Below, piece after piece: positions 1-8,656 of a stretch of DNA of 33,887 nucleotides. Numbering within the stretch: position 1 is the first letter of the stretch; every line of letters begins with the position of its first letter. The DNA lies in NCBI GenBank assembly GCA_903915535.1, contig CAIWTJ010000120.1, positions 1-33,887 of the forward strand, read 5' to 3'. The DNA is from Enhydrobacter aerosaccus. Its GTDB lineage: Bacteria > Pseudomonadota > Alphaproteobacteria > Reyranellales > Reyranellaceae. The notes beneath the pieces were generated by a model. That model made no database searches, was not told the DNA's origin, and saw nothing but the letters and a program-made list of their open reading frames with translations. The position numbers and the translations under genes were made by a program.

Positions 1-29
1 CTCCGGCTCGCTCATGAGGCGAGCCGGAG
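1..29 (-). terminator. Hairpin downstream of the diiron gene
   Basis: Bases 1-10 (CTCCGGCTCG) pair perfectly with 20-29 (CGAGCCGGAG) around a 9-base loop that is itself nearly palindromic (CTCATGAG). It lies 18 bases past the stop codon of the minus-strand diiron gene, so it may end or protect that transcript. No T tract is visible because the window starts here, so intrinsic termination is unproven. Confidence 0.35.
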
Positions 30-46
30 GCTCGCGGTCCGGAAGA

Positions 47-1171
47 CTAAGACGCCGCGGCGCGGACGTCCTTGCTGCCGATGCGGCGGCGCTTGGCGTT
101 GATCTCGCGGAGCGTGACCAGCATCTCGTCGGCCACGATGTCGCCCGGGATGCCGTCGCCTTCGGCCTCGAGTTCCTTCATGTCGACCCACACGGCGTAG
201 AGCGGCGCGGTGCGCTTGGTGATGATGCCGGCATGCAGCAGGGTCTTGATCAGCACGCGGAAGATGTTCGTGCTGTTCTTGAGCTGGGCGCGGCGGTCTT
301 CGTCGCCGAAGACCTCCTTCATCGCGTCGCGCACCCATTGCCAGTCGAGGCCGTACTTGGCGTAGATCACCTGCTTCTGTTCGGCGTTGATCAGGTTGAA
401 CAGCAGCATCTGGAAGATCTGCGCGGTCCAGTCCTCGACCTTGCGATGCTCCTCCTCGCTCAGATGGCGGATCGTCTTCGCCGCCCACAGTCGGCCGAAG
501 CGGTGATGGAAGGCCTCGTCGCTCATCACGAGCTGCACCAGCCGGCGCAATACCGGATCGTTGGTCTGGGCATTGAAGGTCGCGAAGGCGCCCATCGCGA
601 TACCCTCGATCAGCATCTGCATGCCGACGATCTTCTTGTAAACCTCGTGCGTGCTCACCAAGTCACTCAGCACGGTGGCGATGGTCTTGCCCACGGGCAG
701 CGGCGCACCCCAGCGTTTGGCGATGTAACGCGTGAAGCCGGTGACGTGCCGGGCCTCCTCGCGCGCCTGGTTGGCGGCATATTCCTGGGCGCCCGGGTCG
801 ACCAGGATGTGGCAAAGGCTGGCCGAGAGCGACAAGGCACCCTGCTCGCCGTGCAGGAGATTGGAGATCGACCAGTGGGTGACATCGTTGGCCAGCGCGA
901 TCTTCTGGCTGTCGTCGAGCCGGTCGCCCACGGCGCTCTTCAACTCCAGGATGTTGTCCAGCGGCAGGATCGACTGCCGCACCATGTCGAACGGCAGGTC
1001 GTAATCGATGTAATTGATGTCCAGCGGGTCCCAGAAATGGTCGTGGGTCGCCGAAATGATGGCGTCAAAGGCATCGCTACGGCGGCCATAACGCGGTACC
1101 TGAAGCATTGCCGGGAAGTCTCCCGGTGCCACGGCATCGTAGGCCTTGTCGTAGGTGATCTGGTCGGCCAT
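47..1171 (-). CDS. Ferritin-like diiron protein, function unknown
   Basis: The 374-residue product carries the four-helix diiron pattern E109 - E139xxH142 (EARH) - E189 - E219xxH222 (EAFH), as in ferritin-like and ribonucleotide-reductase-like oxygenases. These proteins use two irons to activate oxygen for hydroxylation, desaturation or N-oxygenation; the substrate cannot be read from the sequence. No signal peptide or membrane segment is seen, so it is probably cytoplasmic. I chose the ATG at 1171 because GGAGG lies 6 bases upstream; the open frame runs 17 codons further but would cross the putative promoter. It is a single gene divergent from purC, with a promoter-like sequence containing a palindrome just upstream. 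It could be related to AurF-type or other orphan diiron enzymes; the fold is fairly sure, the reaction unknown. Confidence 0.8.
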   Translation of the reverse strand: MADQITYDKAYDAVAPGDFPAMLQVPRYGRRSDAFDAIISATHDHFWDPLDINYIDYDLPFDMVRQSILPLDNILELKSAVGDRLDDSQKIALANDVTHWSISNLLHGEQGALSLSASLCHILVDPGAQEYAANQAREEARHVTGFTRYIAKRWGAPLPVGKTIATVLSDLVSTHEVYKKIVGMQMLIEGIAMGAFATFNAQTNDPVLRRLVQLVMSDEAFHHRFGRLWAAKTIRHLSEEEHRKVEDWTAQIFQMLLFNLINAEQKQVIYAKYGLDWQWVRDAMKEVFGDEDRRAQLKNSTNIFRVLIKTLLHAGIITKRTAPLYAVWVDMKELEAEGDGIPGDIVADEMLVTLREINAKRRRIGSKDVRAAAS

Positions 1172-1192
1172 GGAGAGCCTCCGGTTAAACAG

Positions 1193-1222
1193 CGAATATG
1201 ACGGGTCCGTCACCTTTTTCAA
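1193..1222 (-). promoter_or_regulatory. Putative promoter of the diiron gene with palindromic spacer
   Basis: Read on the minus strand, TTGAAA (1222-1217) is followed after 18 bases by TATTCG (1198-1193), a plausible -35/-10 pair that would start RNA about 15-20 bases before the ATG at 1171. The spacer contains the perfect palindrome TGACGGGTCCGTCA (1199-1212), which could be a repressor site. The -10 match is weak, so this is an inference. Confidence 0.35.
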
Positions 1223-1276
1223 TGGATTTTTCCCCAGTCCCAGCGCATGGGACTTCCGCCATATTCCGGCCGGCTA

Positions 1277-1313
1277 CCCCAGTCGATTGGGGCGGGCGGT
1301 TTCGGCCGCCCGC
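1277..1313 (+). promoter_or_regulatory. purC leader: palindrome plus hairpin next to the ribosome site
   Basis: CCCCAGTCGATTGGGG (1277-1292) is a near-perfect palindrome. It is followed at once by a hairpin with an 8-base stem, GCGGGCGG (1292-1299) / CCGCCCGC (1306-1313), and a 6-base loop. The hairpin ends 2 bases before the purC Shine-Dalgarno AGGAG (1316-1320). It could influence purC translation or be an operator. No T tract follows, so it is not a standard terminator. Confidence 0.35.
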
Positions 1314-1326
1314 ACAGGAGTAAGAA

Positions 1327-2091
1327 ATGTCCCGCCGCCGCCGCATCTACGAGGGCAAGGCCAAGACCTTGTTCGAGGGGCCAGAGCCCGGGACCATCGT
1401 CCAGTACTTCAAGGACGATACGACCGCGTTCAACAATACGAAGAAGGGCACGATCACGGGTAAGGGCGTGATCAACAACCGTATCTCCGAATTCCTGATG
1501 ACCAAGCTGGGCGAGATCGGCGTGCCGACGCACTTCATCCGCCGCCTGAACATGCGCGAGCAGCTGATCCGGCAGGTCGAGATCATCCCGCTCGAGGTCG
1601 TGGTCCGCAACGTGGCGGCCGGCAACTTCGCCAAGCGCTTCGGCGTCGAGGAAGGCACCCAGCTGCCGCGCTCGATCATGGAGTTCTTCTACAAGAACGA
1701 TGCGCTGGGCGACCCGATGGTCACCGAGGAGCACATCACCGCGTTCGGCTGGGCGACGCCGCAGGACCTCGACGACATCGTGGCGTTGACGCTCCGGGTC
1801 AACGACTTCCTGTTCGGCCTGTTCCTCGGCTGCGGCATCAAGCTGATCGACTTCAAGATCGAGTTCGGCCGCCTCTACGAGGACGAGATGGTGCGCATCG
1901 TGCTTGCCGACGAGATCAGTCCCGACTCCTGCCGCCTGTGGGATCTCCGGACCAACGAGAAGATGGACAAGGACCGCTTCCGCCGCGACCTCGGCAAGGT
2001 CGAGGAAGCCTATCAAGAAGTGGCGCGTCGCCTCGGCATCCTGATCGACCAGGGCCCCGGCGACGTGCGTGGACCAACAACGCTGCAGTAA
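1327..2091 (+). CDS. purC: SAICAR synthetase (PurC)
   Basis: PurC joins aspartate to CAIR with ATP hydrolysis to form SAICAR, the eighth step of de novo purine synthesis in the cytosol. The 254-residue length is typical of the stand-alone bacterial enzyme. Recognisable family blocks are [11 protein letters not shown] near the N-terminus (nucleotide-binding strand), [10 protein letters not shown], the central [15 protein letters not shown] substrate-binding segment, and LIDFKIEFG...[14 protein letters not shown] in the C-terminal half. The ATG at 1327 has AGGAG 6 bases upstream. It is the first gene of purC-purS-purQ-purL; only 9 bases separate it from purS, so the set is almost surely one transcript. 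The leader holds a palindrome and a hairpin that may regulate it. Confidence 0.97.
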   Translation: MSRRRRIYEGKAKTLFEGPEPGTIVQYFKDDTTAFNNTKKGTITGKGVINNRISEFLMTKLGEIGVPTHFIRRLNMREQLIRQVEIIPLEVVVRNVAAGNFAKRFGVEEGTQLPRSIMEFFYKNDALGDPMVTEEHITAFGWATPQDLDDIVALTLRVNDFLFGLFLGCGIKLIDFKIEFGRLYEDEMVRIVLADEISPDSCRLWDLRTNEKMDKDRFRRDLGKVEEAYQEVARRLGILIDQGPGDVRGPTTLQ

Positions 2092-2100
2092 AGAGACGCA

Positions 2101-2343
2101 ATGAAAGCTAGAGTTCACGTTACCCTCAAGAACGGCGTGCTCGACCCCCAGGGCAAGGCCATCGGTCACTCGCTCAATCGCCTCGGCTTCCCCGAGGTGG
2201 GCGACGTCCGCCAGGGCAAGTTCATCGAGCTCGAGGTCAACGAGACCGACAAGGCCAAGGCCAAGGCGCGCGTCGAGGAGATGTGCAAGAAGCTGCTGGC
2301 CAACACGGTGATCGAAAACTTCTCGATCGAGCTGGTGGGCTGA
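2101..2343 (+). CDS. purS: FGAM synthase subunit PurS
   Basis: This 80-residue protein is the small structural subunit of the three-part phosphoribosylformylglycinamidine (FGAM) synthase found in alphaproteobacteria and Gram-positives. PurS bridges the glutaminase PurQ to the synthase PurL and helps form the ammonia channel. The sequence opens [20 protein letters not shown] and has the [17 protein letters not shown] block typical of PurS. Length is normal for the family (about 80-85). Its TGA stop shares one base with the purQ ATG (TGATG at 2341-2345), implying translational coupling so that subunits are made in proportion. Confidence 0.95.
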   Translation: MKARVHVTLKNGVLDPQGKAIGHSLNRLGFPEVGDVRQGKFIELEVNETDKAKAKARVEEMCKKLLANTVIENFSIELVG

Positions 2344-3032
2344 TGAAAGCGTCGGTGCTCGTTTTCCCCGGCTCCAATCGCGAAGGCGACGTGGCGCAGG
2401 CGATCGAACTTGTGACCGGCCGCCGCCCCAGCATGGTGTGGCACGGCGACGGCGATTTCGAGAAGACGGACCTCATCGTGGTGCCGGGCGGCTTCTCCTA
2501 CGGCGATTACCTCCGCTGCGGCGCGATGGCCGCGCAGTCGCCGGTGATGGCCGAAGTGAAGCGGCGCGCCGCGCAGGGCGTGCCGGTGCTGGGCATCTGC
2601 AACGGCTTCCAGATCGTGACCGAGGCGGGACTTCTGCCCGGCACGCTGATGCGCAACTCGCACCTCAAGTTCGTCTGCGCCGACGTGCATCTCAAGGTCG
2701 AGACCAGCCAGAGCCTGTTCACCAACCGCTACCAGGCGGGCCAGGTGATCAAGGTCCCGGTGGCGCATGCCGAGGGCAACTACTTCGCCGACGAGGATAC
2801 GCTGAAGAAGCTGGAGGACCGCGGCCAGATCGCCTTCCGCTACTGCGCGCCCGACGGCACGGTCGACGGCACCGGCAATCCCAACGGCTCGATCCGCAAC
2901 ATCGCGGGCGTGTTCAACGAGACCAAGACCGTGATGGGCCTGATGCCGCATCCGGAGAACGCCACCGAATCGATGTTCGGCGGCACGGACGGCAAGGCGT
3001 TGTTTGAAGGCATAGTCGAGGCGCTCACGTGA
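2343..3032 (+). CDS. purQ: FGAM synthase glutaminase subunit PurQ
   Basis: PurQ is the class I glutamine amidotransferase subunit of FGAM synthase: it releases ammonia from glutamine for PurL. The 229-residue product shows the nucleophile in GICNGFQ (Cys86) and the rest of the triad in MPHPENATE (His203, Glu205), with the oxyanion region [14 protein letters not shown] near residues 47-60. The reading frame is open 20 codons further upstream, but the ATG at 2343 gives the normal N-terminus ([12 protein letters not shown]) and overlaps the purS stop. The end overlaps purL by 4 bases (GTGA at 3029-3032), again coupling translation. Confidence 0.96.
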   Translation: MKASVLVFPGSNREGDVAQAIELVTGRRPSMVWHGDGDFEKTDLIVVPGGFSYGDYLRCGAMAAQSPVMAEVKRRAAQGVPVLGICNGFQIVTEAGLLPGTLMRNSHLKFVCADVHLKVETSQSLFTNRYQAGQVIKVPVAHAEGNYFADEDTLKKLEDRGQIAFRYCAPDGTVDGTGNPNGSIRNIAGVFNETKTVMGLMPHPENATESMFGGTDGKALFEGIVEALT

Positions 3033-5287
3033 CGATCGCTGTTGAAAAGAATCCGCCCGTCAAACTGCCGAACGAACCCGCGATCACCGATCAGGTCGTG
3101 GCCGAGCACGGCCTCGCGAAGGACGAGTACGAGCGCCTGCTCAAGATCATGGGCCGCACGCCCACCATGGTGGAGCTCGGCATCTTCTCCGCCATGTGGA
3201 GCGAGCACTGCTCGTACAAATCCTCCAAGGTCTGGCTGAAGAAGCTGCCGACCAAGGCGCCGTGGGTGATCCAGGGACCGGGCGAGAATGCCGGCGTCAT
3301 CGACATCGGCGACGGCCAGGCCGCGATCTTCAAGATGGAGAGCCACAACCACCCGTCCTACATCGAGCCCTACCAGGGCGCGGCGACCGGCGTGGGCGGC
3401 ATCATGCGCGACGTCTTCACCATGGGCGCGCGGCCGGTGGCCAACCTCAACGCGCTGCGCTTCGGCGATCCCTCGCATCCCAAGACGCGGCACCTCGTGT
3501 CGGGCGTGGTGGCGGGCATCGGCGGCTACGGCAACTGCATGGGCATTCCGACCGTGGGCGGCGAGACCAACTTTCATGCCGCCTACAACGGCAACATCCT
3601 CGTGAACGCCATGACGGTGGGCATCGCGCCGACCGACAAGATCTTCTATGCGGCGGCCGCCGGCCTCGGCAATCCGATGGTCTATGTCGGCTCCAAGACC
3701 GGCCGCGACGGCATCCACGGCGCCACCATGTCCTCGACGGAGTTCAACGAGGACTCGGAGAGCAAGCGCCCGACGGTGCAGGTCGGCGATCCGTTCGTCG
3801 AGAAGCTGCTGCTCGAGGCCTGCCTCGAGCTGATGGCGACCGACGCGATCATCGCGATCCAGGACATGGGCGCGGCGGGCCTCACCTCCTCCTCCTTCGA
3901 GATGGCGGCCAAGGGCGGCCTCGGCCTCGAGATGGCGCTCGACAAGGTGCCGATGCGCGAAGAGGGCATGAACCCGTACGAGCTGATGCTGTCGGAGAGC
4001 CAAGAGCGCATGCTCATGGTGCTGAAGCCCGGCCGCGAGGAAGAAGCGCGCAAGATCTTCGAGAAATGGGAGCTCGACTTCGCGGTGATCGGACACCTCA
4101 CCGACACCGAGCGCATGGTGCTGTCGTGGCACGGCGACATCGTGGCCAACATTCCGATCCCGCCACTGGTGACGGAAGCGCCGATGTACGAGCGGCCGTG
4201 GACGCTCACCGACCTGCCCGCCACGCTCGACGCGTCGAAGGTGCCGGCGCCCCAGGACTGGGCCGCGTCGCTGCTGAAGCTGATGAGCTGCCCCGACCTC
4301 GCGAGCAAGGCGTGGATCTGGCACCAGTACGATCACCTGATCCTGGGCAACACCGCGATCCGGCCGCAGGATGGTGATGCCGCCCTCGTGCGCGTGCCCA
4401 AGACCAGCAAGGGCGCCAGCCACAAGGGCCTCGCCATGACGTCGGACTGCACGCCGCGCTATGTGCAGGCCCATCCCGAGACCGGCGGCAAACAGGCCGT
4501 GGCCGAGGCGTGGCGCAACATCACCGCGACCGGGGCGCTGCCGCTCGCCGTCACCGACAACATGAACTTCGGCAATCCGCAGAAGCCCGAGATCATGGGC
4601 CAGTTCGCGGGCGCCGTGATGGGAATCGCCGAGGCCTGCAAGGTCCTCGACTTCCCCGTCGTGTCGGGCAACGTCTCGCTCTACAACGAGACCGAAGGCC
4701 GGCCGATCCTGCCGACGCCGACGATCGGCGCGGTGGGCGTGATCGACGACATCGCGAAGGCCGTGGGCTCGCGCCTGACGCAAGGCGGCCTCGCCATCGT
4801 GCTGGTCGGCGAGACCAAGGGCTGGCTCGGCCAGTCGCTCTATCTCCGCGAGAACTTTGGCCGGGAAGAAGGCGCGCCGCCGCCGGTCGATCTTGCCGTC
4901 GAGCGTCGCACCGGCGACTTCGTGCGCGCCCAGATCAACGGCCGTCGCGTCGCGGCCTGCCACGACCTCTCCGACGGCGGCCTGCTGGTCGGCCTGGCCG
5001 AGATGTGCATCGCGGGCGGCACGGGCGTCGAAGTCGCCCAACCGGCCGGCAACGCCGTTCCCTCGCACGCGTTTTTCTATGGTGAGGATCAAGGCCGCTA
5101 TCTCATCGCCACGGGCTCGGCCGACGAGGTGCTGTCGGAGGCCACGAAGGCCGGCGTCCCGGCAGTCGTGATAGGGTACTCGGGCGGGGCGTCCCTGGCG
5201 GTCAAGGGGCTGCTGTCGCTCCCGCTCGCCGACATCAAGGCCGCCCACGAAGGCTGGCTGCCCGCCTATATGAACGCCGCGGAATAG
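3029..5287 (+). CDS. purL: FGAM synthase large subunit PurL
   Basis: PurL is the ATP-dependent synthase subunit that converts FGAR to FGAM with ammonia from PurQ. At 752 residues it is the short PurL type that needs PurS and PurQ, not the 1,300-residue fused enzyme of enterobacteria. Visible features are the N-terminal [12 protein letters not shown] block with its catalytic-region His, the [21 protein letters not shown] nucleotide-binding stretch (here split: ESHNHPS then [10 protein letters not shown]), and two AIRS-type halves, the second starting around residue 430. The start is GTG inside the purQ stop; no nearer upstream start exists, and the next ATG would delete conserved N-terminus. 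It is followed 16 bases later by bolA. Confidence 0.96.
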   Translation: MTIAVEKNPPVKLPNEPAITDQVVAEHGLAKDEYERLLKIMGRTPTMVELGIFSAMWSEHCSYKSSKVWLKKLPTKAPWVIQGPGENAGVIDIGDGQAAIFKMESHNHPSYIEPYQGAATGVGGIMRDVFTMGARPVANLNALRFGDPSHPKTRHLVSGVVAGIGGYGNCMGIPTVGGETNFHAAYNGNILVNAMTVGIAPTDKIFYAAAAGLGNPMVYVGSKTGRDGIHGATMSSTEFNEDSESKRPTVQVGDPFVEKLLLEACLELMATDAIIAIQDMGAAGLTSSSFEMAAKGGLGLEMALDKVPMREEGMNPYELMLSESQERMLMVLKPGREEEARKIFEKWELDFAVIGHLTDTERMVLSWHGDIVANIPIPPLVTEAPMYERPWTLTDLPATLDASKVPAPQDWAASLLKLMSCPDLASKAWIWHQYDHLILGNTAIRPQDGDAALVRVPKTSKGASHKGLAMTSDCTPRYVQAHPETGGKQAVAEAWRNITATGALPLAVTDNMNFGNPQKPEIMGQFAGAVMGIAEACKVLDFPVVSGNVSLYNETEGRPILPTPTIGAVGVIDDIAKAVGSRLTQGGLAIVLVGETKGWLGQSLYLRENFGREEGAPPPVDLAVERRTGDFVRAQINGRRVAACHDLSDGGLLVGLAEMCIAGGTGVEVAQPAGNAVPSHAFFYGEDQGRYLIATGSADEVLSEATKAGVPAVVIGYSGGASLAVKGLLSLPLADIKAAHEGWLPAYMNAAE

Positions 5288-5303
5288 CAGGGAATCCAAG
5301 CTT

Positions 5304-5540
5304 ATGCCGATGCAAGCCGACGAGATCGTCCAGTTGATCAAGCAGGGGATTCCCGGGGCCGAGGTCGAGATGCAGGACCTGGCCGGCGACGGCGACCATT
5401 GGGCCGCCACGGTCGTTTCCGCGGCCTTTGCGGGCAAATCCAAGATCCAGCAGCACCAGATGGTCTATGGAGCGCTGGGCGGCCGCATGGGGGGTGTCCT
5501 GCATGCCCTCAAGCTCACCACCATGGCGCAAAAGCCCTGA
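5304..5540 (+). CDS. BolA-family protein
   Basis: A 78-residue BolA/IbaG-type protein. BolA proteins bind CGFS monothiol glutaredoxins and share a [2Fe-2S] cluster, acting in iron-sulfur trafficking and iron sensing. Seen here: His32 in GDHWAATVVS and the conserved His51 in KIQQHQMVYGAL, the usual cluster ligand in BolA-glutaredoxin pairs. Two ATGs are possible (5304 and 5310); AGGGA at 5289-5293 favours the first. The partner glutaredoxin is the next gene, 53 bases away. Location behind purL matches a common alphaproteobacterial order. It is likely transcribed with the pur genes, at least partly. Confidence 0.9.
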   Translation: MPMQADEIVQLIKQGIPGAEVEMQDLAGDGDHWAATVVSAAFAGKSKIQQHQMVYGALGGRMGGVLHALKLTTMAQKP

Positions 5541-5593
5541 CGCCCTTATATTAGCGGTCAATCGCGCCTCTCAAGGCACTTAGGAGATCAACC

Positions 5594-5935
<342 letters not shown>

Positions 5936-5948
5936 CTTTCGACAGCGG

Positions 5949-6092
5949 GCGGGCTCGTAGCGGTAGGCGCGCCCCGCGCGCCTACGCATTTCCGACGCAG
6001 TCGGAAATGCTCTATCGGCCGAAGGCCGAACCGCAGAGCCCGCGCCGCGCAGAAAAGACAAGATTCTTATCCATTCTGCACCGTGCGGGCTC
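5949..6092. repeat. Multi-hairpin intergenic element with exchangeable stems
   Basis: Three perfect hairpins stand side by side: 5963-5985 (10-base stem GTAGGCGCGC, 3-base loop), 5986-6010 (11-base stem GCATTTCCGAC, 3-base loop) and 6015-6029 (6-base stem TCGGCC, loop GAA). They are enclosed by GCGGGCTC (5949-5956) and GAGCCCGC (6036-6043). The latter can instead pair with a second GCGGGCTC at 6085-6092, closing a stem that also contains GCAGAA/TTCTGC (6049-6054 / 6074-6079). The block lies between the ends of grxD and of the convergent dioxygenase gene. It has no T tract. It may be a dispersed repeat, an RNA element or a two-way transcription end. Confidence 0.7.
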
Positions 6093-6122
6093 TCGCGCAT
6101 ATGAATGCGCTGCCGCCCGCCG

Positions 6123-6144
6123 CGTGTTTGCTTACGCAAACACG
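6123..6144 (-). terminator. Hairpin over the stop codon of the dioxygenase gene
   Basis: CGTGTTTGC (6123-6131) pairs with GCAAACACG (6136-6144) around a 4-base loop; the stop codon of the minus-strand dioxygenase gene (6132-6134) is in the loop. A 9-base stem at a gene end suggests transcript stabilisation or termination, but no T tract follows. Confidence 0.35.
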
Positions 6145-6896
6145 TAGCTCGCCATCGACAAATTCCCGGACGTGAAGCTGCGATGCAGCGCACGTCCGGT
6201 AGCGCCTTCACCGGCGGCTCCGAACGCCACATGCAGCGGCAGGAAGTGCTCATCCGTCGGATGGGCATCCTTCGCGTTCGGTGCCTCGCTGCGATAGTTC
6301 GCGAGCGCCGCCGCGTCTCCCTTCTCCACCGTCGCCGCCAGCCAGTCGTCGAACGCCTTCGCCCATGGCTCGGGCTTTGTGTCGTGCGCGCCGCGGACCA
6401 GGCGGCGGAGATTGTGCGTGGCGCTGCCCGAGCCCATCACCAGCACGCCCTCGTCGCGCAGCGCGGTGAGCTTGCGGCCGAGCTCGAGATGATGCGCCGG
6501 GCTCATATAGGGCTGCACCGAGAGCTGGAAGATCGGGATGTCGGCGTCGGGCCAGCCCAGCATCGCGGGCACCCAGGCGCCGTGGTCGAGGCCGTATTCG
6601 GCGGGCTGCGCGCCGGTCATCCCGGCCACGCGCCTGGCCAGCGCCGGCGCGCCCGGCGCGTCGTAGTGCAGCTTGTAGAGCGCGTCGGGGAATCCGTAGA
6701 AATCGTGGATCGTCTCGGGCCGGGCGGTCAGCGAGACCTCCGGCCGCTCGGTATTCCAGTGCGCGGACACCGCCAGGATCGCCTTGGGCTTGGGCACGAG
6801 CGACCCCAGGGTCGACAGGAACGCGCGCGCCGGCAGATCCGGCTCCAGGTAGAGCATCGGCGAACCGTGCGACACAAAGACAGTCGGCATCGACAT
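6132..6896 (-). CDS. DODA-type extradiol dioxygenase (YgiD/LigB family)
   Basis: The 254-residue product belongs to the class III ring-opening dioxygenases related to plant 4,5-DOPA dioxygenase and E. coli YgiD, which cleave catechols next to the hydroxyl groups using one divalent metal. Likely metal ligands are His10 (VSHGSP), His46 (VSAHWN) and His217 (EHFLPLH), with His105 (DHGAWVP) and His161 (SATHN) in other conserved active-site blocks. I prefer the ATG at 6896 since GAGGA lies 8 bases before it; another ATG is 6 bases downstream, and the open frame extends 17 codons upstream without a good ribosome site. It is divergent from a solute-binding protein gene with 51 bases between the starts. 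The natural substrate is unknown. Confidence 0.9.
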   Translation of the reverse strand: MSMPTVFVSHGSPMLYLEPDLPARAFLSTLGSLVPKPKAILAVSAHWNTERPEVSLTARPETIHDFYGFPDALYKLHYDAPGAPALARRVAGMTGAQPAEYGLDHGAWVPAMLGWPDADIPIFQLSVQPYMSPAHHLELGRKLTALRDEGVLVMGSGSATHNLRRLVRGAHDTKPEPWAKAFDDWLAATVEKGDAAALANYRSEAPNAKDAHPTDEHFLPLHVAFGAAGEGATGRALHRSFTSGNLSMASYVFA

Positions 6897-6947
6897 TGCT
6901 TCAATCCTCACACAACATCTGCAAACGACCACGTCGAGGGGTGACAC

Positions 6948-8522
6948 ATGATCGGTCTGCGCAAGTTAACGGCACTCGCTACCGTAATATGGGCAGCGCT
7001 CGCCCTTCCCGCCACCGCGCAAACGACGCTGCGCATGGTCAGCCACGCCGACATCAAGATCCTCGACCCGATCTGGACCACGGCGCTGATCACGCGAAAC
7101 TTCGGCTACATGGTCTGGGACGTGCTGTTCGCCAAGGACGCCGATCTCAAGATCCAGCCGCAGATGGCGGAAGGCTACACGCTCTCCGACGACAAGCTCA
7201 CCTACACGATCAAGCTGCGCGACGGCCTGCTCTGGAGCGACGGCAAGCCGGTGACCGCCGAGGACTGCGTCGCCTCGATCAAGCGCTGGGGCGCGCGCGA
7301 CGCCTCGGGCCAGCTCCTGCTCAAGGAAACACAGGAACTCAAGATCGTCGACGACAGGACCTTCCAGATCGTCCTCAAGGCGCCGTTCAGCCTGGTCATG
7401 GACGCGCTGAGCAAGGTCTCGTCCAACGTGCCCTTCATGATGCCCAAGCGCATCGCCGACACCGATCCCAACAAGCAGATCACCGAGTTCATCGGCTCGG
7501 GCCCCTTCCTCTTCAAGCAGGACGAATGGAAGGCCGGCGAGAAGCTGGTCTACGTCAGGAACCCCACCTACAAGCCGCGCGCCGAGCCGCCTTCGATGCT
7601 TGCCGGGGCCAAGATCGCCAAGGTCGATCGCGTCGAGTGGCTCGCCATTCCCGATCCCAACACCGCGGCCAGCGCGCTCCTGGCGGGCGAGATCGATCTC
7701 ATCGAATCGCCGCCGCCCGACCTGTTCCCGATCTTCAAGTCGGACAAGAACGTCGAGCTTTACGGCTGGAATGCGCAAGGCAGCCAGATCATCATGCGCT
7801 TCAACCATCTCCACCCGCCGTTCAACAACGTGAAGGCGCGACAGGCGGCGATGTATGCGCTGGCCCAGGAGCCGATCATGCAGGCCCAGGTCGGCGATCC
7901 CGCGATCTACAAGCTGTGCAACGCGCCCTTCATCTGCGGCACGACCTACGGCAAGGAATATGGCGACCTGCTGATCAAGCCGGACATCGAGAAGGCCAAG
8001 GCCCTTCTCAAGGAGTCCGGCTACGACGGCACGCCCGTGCTGATGATGCACCAGACCGACCTGCAGTCCTCGAACAACGTGCAGCCGGTCGCAAAGCAGC
8101 AGCTCGAGAAGGCGGGCTTCAAGGTCGACATGGTCGACATGGACTGGCAGAGCGTGGTCTCGCGCCGCGCCCGCCGCGAGCCGCCCGCGCAGGGCGGCTG
8201 GAACATCTTCTTCACCACCAACATCACGCTCGACAGCGACAATCCCGGCACCAACTCCTATGCCGCCGGCACCTGCGACAAGGCGTGGTTCGGCTGGCCG
8301 TGCGATCCGGAGATGGAAAAGCTGCGCGACGCCTTCCTGCACGCCACCGACGCGGCCAAGCAGAAGGAGCTGGGCTACGCCATCTCCGACCGCGTGATCG
8401 AGCAGGCGTTCTACGCGCCGGTCGGCCAGTACAAGGCCTTCGGCGCCTACCGCAAGGACCGCCTCAGCGGCTGGCTGCCAGGCCCGGTCGCGGTGGTATG
8501 GAACATCGAGAAGAAGAAATAG
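6948..8522 (+). CDS. ABC transporter solute-binding protein, family 5 (peptide type)
   Basis: A 524-residue periplasmic binding protein of the oligopeptide/dipeptide type (SBP_bac_5). A signal peptide is clear: positively charged start, hydrophobic core, and a signal peptidase I site after ATA (residues 22-24). Mature-protein landmarks include ILDPIWTTALITRNFGYMV, the family-typical LRDGLLWSDGKPVTAEDCV and GSGPFLFKQDEW. GAGGGG precedes the ATG. No permease or ATPase gene is adjacent, so it either serves a distant transporter or works alone in ligand sensing. It is clearly paralogous to the binding protein at 13295-14881. Ligand unknown. Confidence 0.93.
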   Translation: MIGLRKLTALATVIWAALALPATAQTTLRMVSHADIKILDPIWTTALITRNFGYMVWDVLFAKDADLKIQPQMAEGYTLSDDKLTYTIKLRDGLLWSDGKPVTAEDCVASIKRWGARDASGQLLLKETQELKIVDDRTFQIVLKAPFSLVMDALSKVSSNVPFMMPKRIADTDPNKQITEFIGSGPFLFKQDEWKAGEKLVYVRNPTYKPRAEPPSMLAGAKIAKVDRVEWLAIPDPNTAASALLAGEIDLIESPPPDLFPIFKSDKNVELYGWNAQGSQIIMRFNHLHPPFNNVKARQAAMYALAQEPIMQAQVGDPAIYKLCNAPFICGTTYGKEYGDLLIKPDIEKAKALLKESGYDGTPVLMMHQTDLQSSNNVQPVAKQQLEKAGFKVDMVDMDWQSVVSRRARREPPAQGGWNIFFTTNITLDSDNPGTNSYAAGTCDKAWFGWPCDPEMEKLRDAFLHATDAAKQKELGYAISDRVIEQAFYAPVGQYKAFGAYRKDRLSGWLPGPVAVVWNIEKKK

Positions 8523-8535
8523 GCGCTCCGCAATT

Positions 8536-8623
8536 GTCGTCCTGAGCGCAGCGAAGGACCTCGCGCCAACCCAAGCGTAGGTGCTTGAGGAGAGGCAAGG
8601 TCCTTCGCAAAGCTCAGGACGAC
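8536..8623. repeat. Inverted repeat, family B (GTCGTCCTGAGC...)
   Basis: A left arm at 8536-8561 (GTCGTCCTGAGC, 3 bases, GCGAAGGACCT) is matched by an inverted right arm at 8597-8623 (AAGGTCCTTCGC, 3 bases, GCTCAGGACGAC) with about 35 bases between. The same core in tighter form is found at 23070-23117. It fills the gap between a binding-protein gene and the convergent terminase gene. Confidence 0.8.
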
Positions 8624-8656
8624 GGATATGCCTGCGGCGCTCAGCGCAATCACCCA

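Noticed and set aside
2840..5443. Long minus-strand open frame (867 codons) opposite purL
   Set aside because: It is the antisense shadow of purQ/purL in GC-rich DNA; its composition is His/Arg/Ala-rich noise and purL is unmistakable.
5936..6131. tRNA-like cloverleaf after grxD
   Set aside because: Three hairpins in an outer stem recall a cloverleaf, but arm lengths, loops and the absence of TpsiC and CCA-end features rule out a tRNA.
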